Shown: positions 48,642-57,068, counted from the stretch's first letter. The stretch is DNA of 64,000 nucleotides from Bacillus taeanensis (GCF_003318295.1 NZ_QOCW01000004.1:1-64000), one strand, 5' to 3'. Notes: a model not told the origin generated them from the letters alone. A program made the numbers and translations.

Positions 48642-50390
48642 ATGCATCAAAAGCGTCTTCAATTATTTTCATTTCTTTTACTGATTATTTTTTTAGGGCT
48701 CTTGGGGCGCCTGGCTCATATTCAGTTAATATCGGTAGAATCCTTTTCTAAACATAATATTAACCTCATTACAGCAAGTATTGAACAGCGAACCCAGTCT
48801 TACATTATAAATAATGGAAGAGGAACATTTATCGATCGATTTTATGAGCCATTACAGCATAACCAGAAACGTGCTCTTGTTATTTTTCCGGTAATCAAAA
48901 CATTGGTATGGCCGACCCAAGCCGTTGCTTCTATTTTAAATACATCACCATCTACCCTTTTAAGCCAAATTGAAAAAGAAGATCAGCCCTTTACTTATTT
49001 TAAAGAGTTATCTAAAGAACAAATGGAGAAAATTAATCAATTAAAAATACCAGGTATGTATGCATTAGTAATTGATGGTGAACAAAAAGATACGTTTGCA
49101 CAGCACTTAATTGGCAGTACAGGATTAAATTTTGAAGAACTAAAAAATCGGTATCCGGAAAAAGTGGAGAAAGGTATTTTAATGAAAGATACAAAACTTG
49201 GAATCAGCGGTTTAGAAAAAGCTTTTGATCCATTTATTGTATCAGAAGGAGAAGAAAAACTTGTTTATCATGCAGATGGTTACGGGGGACCCTTATTTGG
49301 ATTAAGTGTAAAATACGCAGGTCCAGCAAATCCTTTCTATCCACTTAAGGTAAGGACTACAATTGATAAATCAATTCAAGTAATAGCAGAAGAAGCAGTC
49401 GATCAAGAGAAAATTGAGCATGGCGGTATTGTCATTTTAGACATTGAAACAAACGATGTATTAGCAATGGTAAGCAGGCCGCATTTTGATGAGAGTGACC
49501 CACTAGGACGAGGAGCAGATAATGAAGTGTTAAAATCTCATATTCCCGGCTCTATTTTTAAGACAGTGATTAGTGCAGCCTCCATTGAATCAGGAATCAT
49601 TTCTAAAGATCAACTGTTTAATTGTAATGAAAATTTATATGGCGAAGGGCAATCACAGCGAGAGCTTGGAATGCTTACATTTGAAGAAAGTTTTGCGCAA
49701 AGCTGCAATCGAACTTTTGCTGTTCTTGCTGATGAAATGATTAAGAAACATAAAAATATAGTAGAAGAATATGCTGAAAAACTTGGAATAGCAAAACATG
49801 TAGGATGGAGCGGAAATGTTTATCATCTAGATAACTTTCAACAACTAGAAGGAGAAAGCCATAACCAATTTTGGGGAAGTGAAAGTGATAAAAATGTAAG
49901 CAAGGCAGTTGGACAAACGGCGATTGGTCAATTAAATGTTCGCTTAACACCGTTAGCTGCAGCTAATATGATGGCAACGATTGCCCGCGGAGGAGAGAAG
50001 AAACAAGTGCGTATTGTCAGTGAACTTGTGTATAAACAAGGGACAACTGCTATTCCGTTTACAGCACATTCTCTTCAAGGAGAACAAATTACCAAGCAAA
50101 CTGCGGCAATCCTACAGGAGATGCTTCGAAGTGTTGTAACAAGTAAGAATGGGACAGGTCATCGCTTTGTTGATTTACCTTATACGATTGCCGGAAAGTC
50201 TGGTACCGCACAGAAACAAAACAAAGAAAAACACAATAAATGGTTTGCAGGCTTTTTCCCATACGAGAATCCTAAGTATGCAGTGGTTGTATTTAATTTA
50301 GAAAACAATGACAGCAGCGTAAATAATGCTTTTGAAAAAGTGGTAGAGCTTATTTATGAATATGATAGGAAGACTCACCCTAAAACATGA
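48642..50390 (+). CDS. pbpI: Class B penicillin-binding protein (PbpI/YrrR-like transpeptidase)
   Basis: A 582-residue membrane-anchored transpeptidase. One span at about 7-27, a PBP dimerisation-type N-terminal region (about 50-240) and a transpeptidase domain with S304-I-F-K307 (HIPGSIFKTV), S354-C-N356 and K519-S520-G521 (AGKSGTAQ), all three motifs intact. It crosslinks peptidoglycan; by position it equals B. subtilis YrrR (PbpI), a non-essential PBP3/FtsI-like enzyme. ATG 48642 with GAGGTG at 48629-48634. It is followed by yrrS. Confidence 0.93.
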   Translation: MHQKRLQLFSFLLLIIFLGLLGRLAHIQLISVESFSKHNINLITASIEQRTQSYIINNGRGTFIDRFYEPLQHNQKRALVIFPVIKTLVWPTQAVASILNTSPSTLLSQIEKEDQPFTYFKELSKEQMEKINQLKIPGMYALVIDGEQKDTFAQHLIGSTGLNFEELKNRYPEKVEKGILMKDTKLGISGLEKAFDPFIVSEGEEKLVYHADGYGGPLFGLSVKYAGPANPFYPLKVRTTIDKSIQVIAEEAVDQEKIEHGGIVILDIETNDVLAMVSRPHFDESDPLGRGADNEVLKSHIPGSIFKTVISAASIESGIISKDQLFNCNENLYGEGQSQRELGMLTFEESFAQSCNRTFAVLADEMIKKHKNIVEEYAEKLGIAKHVGWSGNVYHLDNFQQLEGESHNQFWGSESDKNVSKAVGQTAIGQLNVRLTPLAAANMMATIARGGEKKQVRIVSELVYKQGTTAIPFTAHSLQGEQITKQTAAILQEMLRSVVTSKNGTGHRFVDLPYTIAGKSGTAQKQNKEKHNKWFAGFFPYENPKYAVVVFNLENNDSSVNNAFEKVVELIYEYDRKTHPKT

Positions 50391-50529
50391 TTAGGAGTAC
50401 CTTTTAAAACATACTCAATATAATAATTTTTGAATGTTGTAACAATTTTTTACAGTCAAATATGAAAAAAAACTTTCGAAAGAGTATAATAGGTATATGA
50501 CAAGCAATGCATGTTAGGGGGAGATCGAC

Positions 50530-51102
50530 ATGACTTCACGTTACAGTGAAAAAAATAAAAAGCGTAATCAAAACCGAATTTTAAATGTATTAATTGCTGT
50601 TGTGGTCGGATTAATTTTAGTATTTGGATACCAACTATTTTTTAGCAGTGAACCTGAAGCAGTAGAAACAACTGCGCCAGGGGAAAAGAATACAGATACA
50701 AACAAATCAGAAGATAACTTTGAAGTAGAAATAAATGATGAAGTTGTGGAGAATCCGGAAGACTCAGAGAATAGTGATGAGTTAGAAGAGAAGACAGTAG
50801 ATGGTGGCGGACCAGAGGGGCCATGGGAACCTATTGGTACAGAACAGGAAGGCGCTCATACATCCAGTTTTGAGAAAGGAACAGTTGATTGGGAAGAAAA
50901 AATAAAAGCATTAGAGTATGCAACAGGTTTGTCAAGAGAAGAAGGAATGGTTATCTGGTGGCTTGGTAACGGAGGAGGACCAGAAAAAGCTCGTGGGGTT
51001 GTAAGTTTACCTGAAAATCGTAATACCCCCTATGAAGTTTATTTAGAATGGATTGAAAATGAGGGATGGAAGCCAATAAGCGTAAAAAAAATTAATAAAT
51101 AA
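50530..51102 (+). CDS. yrrS: YrrS family protein (DUF1510)
   Basis: A 190-residue protein with a basic cytoplasmic N-terminus, one span (about 18-36), a long acidic Asn/Glu/Asp-rich linker and a C-terminal DUF1510 domain: DWEEKIKALEYATGLSREEG then WWLGNGGGPEKARGVV and YEVYLEWIENEGWKP. The role is unknown; it follows the PBP gene in Bacillus, which suggests a cell-wall or sporulation link. AGGGGGAGATC precedes the ATG; a TATAAT lies at 50485-50490. Confidence 0.88.
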   Translation: MTSRYSEKNKKRNQNRILNVLIAVVVGLILVFGYQLFFSSEPEAVETTAPGEKNTDTNKSEDNFEVEINDEVVENPEDSENSDELEEKTVDGGGPEGPWEPIGTEQEGAHTSSFEKGTVDWEEKIKALEYATGLSREEGMVIWWLGNGGGPEKARGVVSLPENRNTPYEVYLEWIENEGWKPISVKKINK

Positions 51103-51103
51103 T

Positions 51104-51155
51104 TAAAGCAGAAAACTAGACGCTATAAAGGATATAGCATCTAGTTTTTTGCTTT
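51104..51155. terminator. Bidirectional terminator between yrrS and yrzA
   Basis: AAAGCAGAAAACTAGACGCTATA pairs with the segment TATAGCATCTAGTTTTTTGC and following TTT (two mismatches); it overlaps the stop of the minus-strand gene. Confidence 0.85.
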
Positions 51156-51350
51156 AAAATGTATAACAGCTGTATAAAGTGGTTTTCCGTCATTAGGATC
51201 TGTGTAAACGTTATGTGACACATGATAAACTTGTAATAAAAGTGCTTTGTTAATATCGATTTGTTCGTTAATTTTTCGTTCAAGTGTAGATAAATCGCGC
51301 GCCTCAAACAATTCAACTTTATCTTCTATTCTTTCTAACGAGAAACCCAT
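51141..51350 (-). CDS. yrzA: DUF2536 family small protein (YrzA)
   Basis: A 69-residue soluble protein: MGFSLERIEDKVELFEARDL, then KINEQIDINKALLLQVYHVS and ending PLYTAVIHFKAKN. This is the DUF2536 pattern, of unknown function. The start at 51350 has AAAGGAG eleven bases upstream. In B. subtilis yrzA is also in the gap after yrrS. The 190 bp between its start and mtnN are AT-rich, with no clear further element. Confidence 0.78.
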   Translation of the reverse strand: MGFSLERIEDKVELFEARDLSTLERKINEQIDINKALLLQVYHVSHNVYTDPNDGKPLYTAVIHFKAKN

Positions 51351-51550
51351 TCTATTTTCAACTCCTTTCATCCTATATAGCTTCAACTTAATTAGTGGAC
51401 GTCGAATCTTTACTAGAAATCGATATAAGAGTATTATAGCAAAGATACGCAGCCGTAAAAACTTTTCAATTGCTTTTATAAAATGTTAAAATTATTTCGG
51501 AGAGGCGGTCAATCAGGCTGTAAAAACTAAGAGAAAGAGTGAACGTGAAA

Positions 51551-52255
51551 ATGAGAATTGCAATTATTGGCGCAATGGATGAAGAAGTACAAATTTTAAA
51601 AGATAAAATTGAAGAGCGAAAAGATGAAGAAATTGCTGGTTTTGAATTTTCGACAGGTACAATTGAAGGACAAGACGTTGTGCTGCTAAAATCAGGTATT
51701 GGTAAAGTGAACGCAGCAATTGGAACAGCGCTCTTAAACCAAGTATATCATCCTGATTATGTCATTAATACAGGTTCTGCAGGAGGATTTAATCAAACAT
51801 TAAATGTTGGAGATGTGGTGATTTCTACAGAAGTTCGTTACCATGATGTTGATGTGACAGCTTTTGGTTATGAGTATGGGCAAGTTCCGCAAATGCCTGC
51901 AGCCTTTTTACCTGAACCGTTTCTTGTAGAGGCAGCAGAAAAAAGTGCAGAAAAAGTTACTGATCAGCAAGTGTTGAAAGGACTTATTGCAACAGGTGAC
52001 TCCTTTATGAATGATGCTGAACGGGTAGAAGTAATTCGCAGTAAATTTAAGGAGCTTTATGCAGCAGAAATGGAAGCAGGGGCTATTGCACAAGTTTGTC
52101 ACCGTTTTAATGTTCCGTTTGTGATTATTCGTTCGATTTCAGATATTGCGGGTAAAGATGCGCCAATGTCATTTGAGCAGTTTTTAGAAGTAGCTTCTAA
52201 AAATTCTGCCAATCTTATTTTATTAATGATAAAGGAGCTGAAAAATCATGACTAA
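51551..52255 (+). CDS. mtnN: 5'-methylthioadenosine/S-adenosylhomocysteine nucleosidase
   Basis: A 234-residue phosphorylase-fold enzyme that cleaves SAH to adenine and S-ribosylhomocysteine (and MTA likewise). Signatures: [45 protein letters not shown], and the substrate-binding [16 protein letters not shown] followed by the catalytic Asp in [12 protein letters not shown] 51551 fits the family N-terminus; in-frame GTG 51539 is upstream. luxS overlaps it by 8 bp, so S-ribosylhomocysteine passes straight to the next enzyme. Confidence 0.97.
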   Translation: MRIAIIGAMDEEVQILKDKIEERKDEEIAGFEFSTGTIEGQDVVLLKSGIGKVNAAIGTALLNQVYHPDYVINTGSAGGFNQTLNVGDVVISTEVRYHDVDVTAFGYEYGQVPQMPAAFLPEPFLVEAAEKSAEKVTDQQVLKGLIATGDSFMNDAERVEVIRSKFKELYAAEMEAGAIAQVCHRFNVPFVIIRSISDIAGKDAPMSFEQFLEVASKNSANLILLMIKELKNHD

Positions 52256-52715
52256 AAAAATGAATGTGGAAAGCTTTAACCTTGATCATACAAAGGTGAA
52301 AGCGCCGTATGTGCGTCTTGTGGGCATTACAAAAGGAGAGCATGGCGATGAGATTTATAAATATGATATTCGCTTTAAGCAGCCGAATAAAGCTTATATG
52401 GAAATGACAGGACTTCATTCAATTGAGCATTTAATGGCTGAAAACATCCGTAATCATCTTAATAATGTTATTGACATCGGACCAATGGGATGTCAAACTG
52501 GATTTTACTTATCTGTATTAAATAATTCTTCTTTTGAAGATATTATTGAAGCATTAGAAAAAACATTACAAGATGTCCTTAAAGCTGAGGAAGTTCCTGC
52601 TTGTAATGAAGTCCAATGCGGTTGGGCAGCTAATCACAGCCTTGAAGGTGCAAAGGAAATTGCAGAAGAAATGTTAAGCCATAAAGATGAGTGGCATATT
52701 GTGTTTGCAGAATAA
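52248..52715 (+). CDS. luxS: S-ribosylhomocysteine lyase LuxS
   Basis: A 155-residue Fe/Zn enzyme that splits S-ribosylhomocysteine into homocysteine and DPD, the precursor of AI-2. Metal ligands H57 and H61 in HSIEH, C124 in [11 protein letters not shown]; catalytic Cys82 in [11 protein letters not shown]60 as base. ATG 52248 has AAAGGAGCTG inside mtnN, giving an 8-bp overlap. In B. subtilis luxS is elsewhere and mtnN is followed by mccA-mccB; here the SAH-recycling pair stands together. Confidence 0.97.
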   Translation: MTKKMNVESFNLDHTKVKAPYVRLVGITKGEHGDEIYKYDIRFKQPNKAYMEMTGLHSIEHLMAENIRNHLNNVIDIGPMGCQTGFYLSVLNNSSFEDIIEALEKTLQDVLKAEEVPACNEVQCGWAANHSLEGAKEIAEEMLSHKDEWHIVFAE

Positions 52716-52730
52716 CAAATAACAGAACAT

Positions 52731-52791
52731 CAATGAAAGAGAGGTTGTTTTTATAGGTTCAGACTCTATAAAGACAACCTCTCTTTCATTG
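52731..52791. terminator. Long hairpin after luxS
   Basis: Perfect 18-bp arms CAATGAAAGAGAGGTTGT (52731-52748) / ACAACCTCTCTTTCATTG (52774-52791) enclosing a smaller TTATAG / CTATAA hairpin. There is no T tract after it, so it may act by processing, stability or weak termination. Confidence 0.65.
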
Positions 52792-52877
52792 GCTTCATTT
52801 GCCACCGCAATTTTGCTGATTTTTATGTTATATTGAGTATAAAGGAATTAAAGATTAGTAGTGTGGAGTGGTGAAGA

Positions 52878-53111
52878 ATGAAGCAAATGGAAAAAGAACT
52901 TCATGAAAAAGTTGTTGATTATTCTCGTTTTAGTTCTGTTCTATTCTGTTTAGGTGCCTTTCTATCATTTGGTTTATACATTCCTTTTGAGGGAAAAGAT
53001 AATCAACAGCTTATTATTTTAATCGTAGTTATTACACTGTTGATGTTGTTTTCTGTTTTCTTTTTACACAAAGCAAACTTAATTAGAAAAGGAATGGAAC
53101 ATCATAGTTAG
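52878..53111 (+). CDS. yrhC: YrhC-family small membrane protein
   Basis: A 77-residue protein with two spans (about 19-36 and 46-64): KEL...YSRFSSVLFCLGAFLSFGLYI, LLMLFSVFFLHKANLIRKGM. It matches the YrhC family, which in B. subtilis ends the yrrT-mtnN-mccA-mccB-yrhC sulfur operon. Here it has lost those partners and stands behind luxS. GTGGTGAAG precedes the ATG, a weak site. The function is unknown. Confidence 0.78.
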   Translation: MKQMEKELHEKVVDYSRFSSVLFCLGAFLSFGLYIPFEGKDNQQLIILIVVITLLMLFSVFFLHKANLIRKGMEHHS

Positions 53112-53140
53112 GGAGCGTGTTAAGCTCTCTTTTATACATA

Positions 53141-53830
53141 TTAATTTGCTAGAATATGCTTTAACTTTTCCTGCCACTTCTCATCGTCTAAAATAATTTG
53201 AAAGGAAATGCGCCGATTTTTTTGAAGCGCTTCTTTTGAATTTCCTTGTGCAATTGGTTTATATTCCGAATAACCTGTTGCAGCTATATACTGCGCATAA
53301 TCTTTTTGAGAAAGTTTAGGATCCGCCTGCATTAAATATTTAACTACTGCTACTGCCCTTTCAGTAGAAAGTGTCCAATTATCATATGGAACCGCATCAG
53401 TATGTCCTTCAATTAAAATAATATATAAAAATTCTTTTAATTCATCTTCTTCAATAATGGCAGTCAGTCCGTTTGCAAGACTATTTAATACCACTTTTCC
53501 TTCTTCACTTACTTCTGCACTTCCTGTATCAAACAAAATGTCTCCTTCGATAGAGATGGTATTATTCGGTCCACGAACAATTTTATCTTTTCCAACATTT
53601 TCGGCTAATTTTTTTTCAAGTAAATCTGAAATATGTTTTTTTACGTTTGTAACTTTTGCTGCTTCTTGCTGAATAACCTTTTGTTCATAAGCATTGTAAA
53701 TGCTTTGTACGAAAGCAATCATTGCAATGAATAAAATAATGAGTACAATCATTGCCATCATATCTGTAAAAGAGGGCCAATAAATATTTTGGTCTTCATC
53801 GCTTTCAAAAAAACGCTTTTTTTCTCTCAT
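53141..53830 (-). CDS. MotB/OmpA-family protein, ZorB-like
   Basis: 229 residues. Short cytoplasmic N-terminus, then YWPSFTDMMAMIVLIILFI with a single span (about 20-43) that carries Asp23 right at its start, where MotB/TolR/ZorB proteins bear the proton-carrying Asp. A helical linker (about 44-75) leads to an OmpA/MotB peptidoglycan-binding domain: LFDTGSAEVSEEGK, IEGHTDAVPYDNWTLSTERA and KNRRISFQI. ATG 53830 has AGGTGAG at the end of the MotA-like gene, so the two are coupled. It should pair with that gene as a proton channel anchored to the wall. No flagellar genes are near. Confidence 0.88.
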   Translation of the reverse strand: MREKKRFFESDEDQNIYWPSFTDMMAMIVLIILFIAMIAFVQSIYNAYEQKVIQQEAAKVTNVKKHISDLLEKKLAENVGKDKIVRGPNNTISIEGDILFDTGSAEVSEEGKVVLNSLANGLTAIIEEDELKEFLYIILIEGHTDAVPYDNWTLSTERAVAVVKYLMQADPKLSQKDYAQYIAATGYSEYKPIAQGNSKEALQKNRRISFQIILDDEKWQEKLKHILAN

Positions 53831-53839
53831 GGTTCTCAC

Positions 53840-55378
53840 CTATTCAATAATTCTTGAAGGAATTTGAGTTTGTGATAAATTTTCTTGGTTGCGAATCTGA
53901 ACAAGACGATATAAAATTTGATTTTCTTCTGCTAGGTAATGCTGAATTTCCTTTAGTCCTCGCGTAAGATTCTGCTGCATTTCCGCCATTTGATGAACAA
54001 TTTGTCTTAGTTCCTGCTGATTGAATTGATCGCGGCTGTTTAAATCACGATGACGCTCCAAGCTGTAATTCAGCTGTTCGGTAAAATCGCGCTTTACACG
54101 TTCAACAGCAGATTGCCACGCTTTTTCTAATTGCTGTACGGATGCTGCAAAATCTTGTGCTGCGCGTGTGTAATGATCTTGTTTTTCTTGATAGCGATAA
54201 TACCATTCATCATTTTTGTCCTGAAGACGTCGTTCTTGTTCTTCAGTCCGCTGATGAAAACGTTCAAGCTGCTCTTCAAGTCCCCTTAAAGAGAGGTTTG
54301 TCAGCTGTTCAAATTTTTGCTGCCCATCTTTTAAAACTTGATCAGAGCGTTCTAATAATTGTTCAAAGCGGCGCTGACCGTGATCCAGCTTTGTTTGGTT
54401 TTCTTTTATCTGTTTTGTAAACTGATCAATACTAGTTTTTACTGCTAAATAACTGTTAGAAGTAGTCGTTTGAATCTCATTTAATGTTTGAGTGGTATGA
54501 GAAAATGTTTCGCCAAATTGCTGAAGCTTGCTGCTTGCTTCTGAAAATCGTTCCGTAAATATTCGCTGTTCCTCAAAAATTCCTTTTACATCATCCATTG
54601 CTGTTTTGAGACCGATTGTGAAATCTACCATCTGTTCTCCGAAGCTGCCAATACTTTGTTGAAAACTTTCTTGCACTTTTGTCACTAAACGGTCTAACAA
54701 TTTTTCCATTGAATCTTTCGGTTTTTCGTTTTGTAATTCTCCTTGCAGCTGATGATCGAGAAGGTTTTCACAGCTGCTGTAAATTTGATTTTGTAAATAT
54801 AATAGCGATTTACCACCAGAGAAGTATCCGGCATGAAGCATTGAAAGAAAAAGCCCGCCCCCAATTCCGGCAATACTTGTTATAAATGCTAGGCTCATTC
54901 CTTGGAAAGGAGAGGAAATAGAAGATAAAATATTTTGAATTGTCAGCTGTTCATTAGCATTATTGCTAATTAACAATAATGTTTCCTGCATAGATTGAAT
55001 TGCAAGTGTTAATCCAATAAATGTTCCAAGAATACCAGTAATAATGGCAGCCGATGGAAGCTGCTGCAGTAAGCGCATTCCATTTCCAATGGGTACTGAA
55101 AAAATGCCAAACAGCCGAATTTTTTGGAAGAAAAGATGTTTTTCAATAATTGCTCCTGTATTTAAAGGATATACACCTGATAAATGATGAGTTTTGTAAT
55201 CATCAATAACTAGCTGAAGCCATATAGACAGGTGCGGACTTTCAATATGCTTTGAGGAAATACTTTCTATTTCTTTCAGCCACCCTTTCAATTGACTCAT
55301 CAATTGAAAATGACTAATCACACTAAATAAGACGATAAAACCAATAATCGAAAGAATAATATTTGTTAGTTGAAACAT
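53840..55378 (-). CDS. MotA/TolQ/ExbB proton-channel protein with long tail, ZorA-like
   Basis: 512 residues. Spans at about 5-24, 108-130 and 160-182. The MotA/ExbB core is LPSAAIITGILGTFIGLTLA and then FQGMSLAFITSIAGIGGGLF. From about 200 to 505 is a long charged, Gln-rich, mostly coiled-coil region (for example KENQTKLDHGQRRFEQLLER; QERRLQDKNDEWYYRYQEKQ). This layout, with a short core and a long intracellular tail, is that of ZorA rather than flagellar MotA or ExbB. GGAGGTGACTG precedes the ATG. Transcribed from an AT-rich gap of 190 bp after the HNH gene. Confidence 0.85.
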   Translation of the reverse strand: MFQLTNIILSIIGFIVLFSVISHFQLMSQLKGWLKEIESISSKHIESPHLSIWLQLVIDDYKTHHLSGVYPLNTGAIIEKHLFFQKIRLFGIFSVPIGNGMRLLQQLPSAAIITGILGTFIGLTLAIQSMQETLLLISNNANEQLTIQNILSSISSPFQGMSLAFITSIAGIGGGLFLSMLHAGYFSGGKSLLYLQNQIYSSCENLLDHQLQGELQNEKPKDSMEKLLDRLVTKVQESFQQSIGSFGEQMVDFTIGLKTAMDDVKGIFEEQRIFTERFSEASSKLQQFGETFSHTTQTLNEIQTTTSNSYLAVKTSIDQFTKQIKENQTKLDHGQRRFEQLLERSDQVLKDGQQKFEQLTNLSLRGLEEQLERFHQRTEEQERRLQDKNDEWYYRYQEKQDHYTRAAQDFAASVQQLEKAWQSAVERVKRDFTEQLNYSLERHRDLNSRDQFNQQELRQIVHQMAEMQQNLTRGLKEIQHYLAEENQILYRLVQIRNQENLSQTQIPSRIIE

Positions 55379-55569
55379 ATAACAGTCACCTCCATTTTAA
55401 TATATGTAGAGGCTTGGCATATTTTAACCAAAAAATATAAATGAATGGATAAAACGAATTTTATTTTGAAACGAAGTAGAGCAGTACAAAGTGTGAACGG
55501 GACTGTTTGTTTAAAAATGATAATGCAAAAATGTTGTAAGCTGCTCTTATTCATTCTTATCGTGTGTGA

Positions 55570-55857
55570 TTATCTTCGTTTGAGAGCGTTAGATTTTTTT
55601 ATTTGGGGAAGGGTTGATGACGGCTGTTTGCGAATCCATTTAATAAAGCGCATTATTTGTTCATTGCTTTTTAATTTCTCAATTGTATTCAAATGATCAG
55701 CTAACTGTTCATTTGTAAAAAGGGCATGAACTTGTTTATGACAAGGTATACAAAGGCTGGCAGTTGGAAGAAAGGTACCCCCTTTTTTTTTTGGTGTTAA
55801 ATGATGTACAGTTGTTTTTACTTTATTACGATTGCATAATTCGCATGTGTGTTCCAT
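55570..55857 (-). CDS. Small HNH endonuclease-family protein (YisB-like)
   Basis: A 95-residue protein with a zinc-HNH fold: first knuckle HTCELCNRNK (C5, C8), HHL at 18-20 (H18/H19 as the metal/general-base His), second knuckle LCIPCHKQVHALF (C36, C39; H40, H44). The catalytic segment is complete, so nuclease activity is plausible. B. subtilis YisB is a similar stand-alone HNH protein. ATG 55857 has GAGGTGAACG upstream. It lies 190 bp upstream of the ZorA-like gene on the same strand; whether they form one transcript is not clear. The opposite strand of this stretch has an AT-rich open frame that looks fortuitous. Confidence 0.8.
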   Translation of the reverse strand: MEHTCELCNRNKVKTTVHHLTPKKKGGTFLPTASLCIPCHKQVHALFTNEQLADHLNTIEKLKSNEQIMRFIKWIRKQPSSTLPQIKKSNALKRR

Positions 55858-55981
55858 GAAGCGTTCACCTCTTTATTAAGTTTACACAATCTTTGTTTTT
55901 TTAATTATTTAAAATGGTACAGACACAAACAAGCCTAAAGGGACATATGAATATAATCATAGCGTTTACTTTAGGAGGTGC

Positions 55982-56701
55982 ATGGTTGTGTCTACGTTGT
56001 TTGCAGCAGTTGCTTATCTTTTTAAAGAAGTGCTATTTTTTGTCTCATATGTTAAAAACAACGCGTTTCCGCAGCCACTATCAGACAAGGATGAAAAGAA
56101 GTATTTAGAGTTGATGGAAAAAGGAGACGACCTTGCGCGTAATCGGTTAATTGAACATAATCTAAGGCTTGTAGCACATATTGTTAAAAAATTTGATAAT
56201 ACAGGTGAAGACTCGGAAGATTTAATTTCAATTGGAACAATAGGTTTAATAAAGGCAATTGAAAGTTATTCCATCGATAAAGGAACAAAACTGGCAACAT
56301 ATGCGGCGCGCTGTATCGAAAATGAAATACTTATGTACTTGCGCTCTCTGAAAAAAACTAAAAAAGACGTCTCACTTCATGATCCAATTGGTCAAGATCG
56401 AGAAGGCAATGAAATTTCGTTAATTGATGTCTTGAAAGCAGACACAGAAGATGTCGTCGAAAAAATTCAGTTAAATATGGAAAAACAAAAAATTTACCAA
56501 TATATTCATGTATTGGATGATCGGGAAAAAGAAGTCATTGTTGGACGTTTTGGATTAGATCAAAAAAAAGAACGAACACAGCGCGAAATTGCAAAAAGTT
56601 TAGGGATATCACGAAGTTATGTTTCTAGAATTGAAAAACGAGCTCTTATGAAGCTGTTTCATGAATTTTATAAAGAAGAAAAAGAGAAGAGAAACTTATA
56701 A
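55982..56701 (+). CDS. sigK: RNA polymerase sigma factor SigK (pro-sigma-K), uninterrupted
   Basis: A 239-residue late mother-cell sigma factor. The N-terminal pro-region ([20 protein letters not shown]) is hydrophobic; by alignment the SpoIVFB cut is near [13 protein letters not shown] (after S22). Region 2 [18 protein letters not shown] and [13 protein letters not shown]; region 3/4 linker [16 protein letters not shown]; region 4 [24 protein letters not shown]. The frame is continuous through the position where B. subtilis carries the skin element. ATG 55982 with AGGAGGTG. BofC, which delays its processing, is at 2.9 kb. Confidence 0.97.
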   Translation: MVVSTLFAAVAYLFKEVLFFVSYVKNNAFPQPLSDKDEKKYLELMEKGDDLARNRLIEHNLRLVAHIVKKFDNTGEDSEDLISIGTIGLIKAIESYSIDKGTKLATYAARCIENEILMYLRSLKKTKKDVSLHDPIGQDREGNEISLIDVLKADTEDVVEKIQLNMEKQKIYQYIHVLDDREKEVIVGRFGLDQKKERTQREIAKSLGISRSYVSRIEKRALMKLFHEFYKEEKEKRNL

Positions 56702-56739
56702 TACTCTCTTTTAAAATTACATTTAATAAGCTATTTATT

Positions 56740-56788
56740 CAGTTAAAGGAACAGTCCTTAATTAAGGACTGTTCCTTTAACTGTTTTT
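56740..56788. terminator. 44-bp perfect palindrome after sigK
   Basis: CAGTTAAAGGAACAGTCC (56740 on) continues to TTAA at 56758-56761 and then its exact reverse complement to 56783, with no unpaired loop, followed by TTTTTAG. Arms of 22 bp; it probably terminates sigK. Confidence 0.85.
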
Positions 56789-56804
56789 AGTAGTCATATG
56801 CCCT

Positions 56805-56833
56805 TTACAACATTATTAAGAAAGACATATGCT
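56805..56833 (+). promoter_or_regulatory. Candidate sigma-K promoter for the YjcZ-family gene
   Basis: ACAAC near 56805-56809 (sigma-K -35 contains AC), 16 bp, then CATATGCT at 56826-56833 (consensus CATANNNT). It would drive the small spore protein gene that follows. The match is short, so this is tentative. Confidence 0.4.
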
Positions 56834-56872
56834 GAAGTATACAAAATAAAATGTCTAGAAAGGGGAATATGT

Positions 56873-57031
56873 ATGTCGTGTTGTTATGGACAATCTTATT
56901 ATCCATATTCACCTGGATATCCCTACAACTATTATAAAGGGTCTGGCTATGGATTTGCTTTAATCGTTGTTTTATTAGTCTTACTGCTTATTATTGGTGG
57001 AGGCTATTATTATTACAGCAAATATTATTAG
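56873..57031 (+). CDS. YjcZ-family small sporulation membrane protein
   Basis: A 52-residue peptide: MSCCYGQSYYPYSPGY at the start, then the family core GYGFALIVVLLVLLLIIGGG (about 26-45) and YYYYSKYY at the end. One membrane helix with Tyr/Gly-rich flanks fits YjcZ-type sporulation proteins (TIGR01732). ATG 56873 has AAAGGGGA upstream; the frame opens earlier (56798) without a site. Downstream of sigK, with a sigma-K-like promoter, which fits late mother-cell expression. The function is unknown. Confidence 0.82.
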   Translation: MSCCYGQSYYPYSPGYPYNYYKGSGYGFALIVVLLVLLLIIGGGYYYYSKYY

Positions 57032-57038
57032 CAGTAAA

Positions 57039-57068
57039 ACAACACCTATCAAGGAGATAGGTGTTGTT
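57039..57068. terminator. Terminator between the YjcZ-family gene and pssA
   Basis: ACAACACCTATC / GATAGGTGTTGT, perfect 12-bp arms, serving both directions; it touches the pssA stop. Confidence 0.8.

Noticed and set aside
53141-55378. Flagellar MotA/MotB stator
   Set aside because: The MotA-like protein has a tail of about 310 residues unlike stator MotA, and no flagellar or chemotaxis genes are near.
55445-55696. Plus-strand open frame opposite the HNH gene
   Set aside because: Poor start context, hydrophobic random-looking product, and the minus-strand HNH protein has clear conserved motifs.
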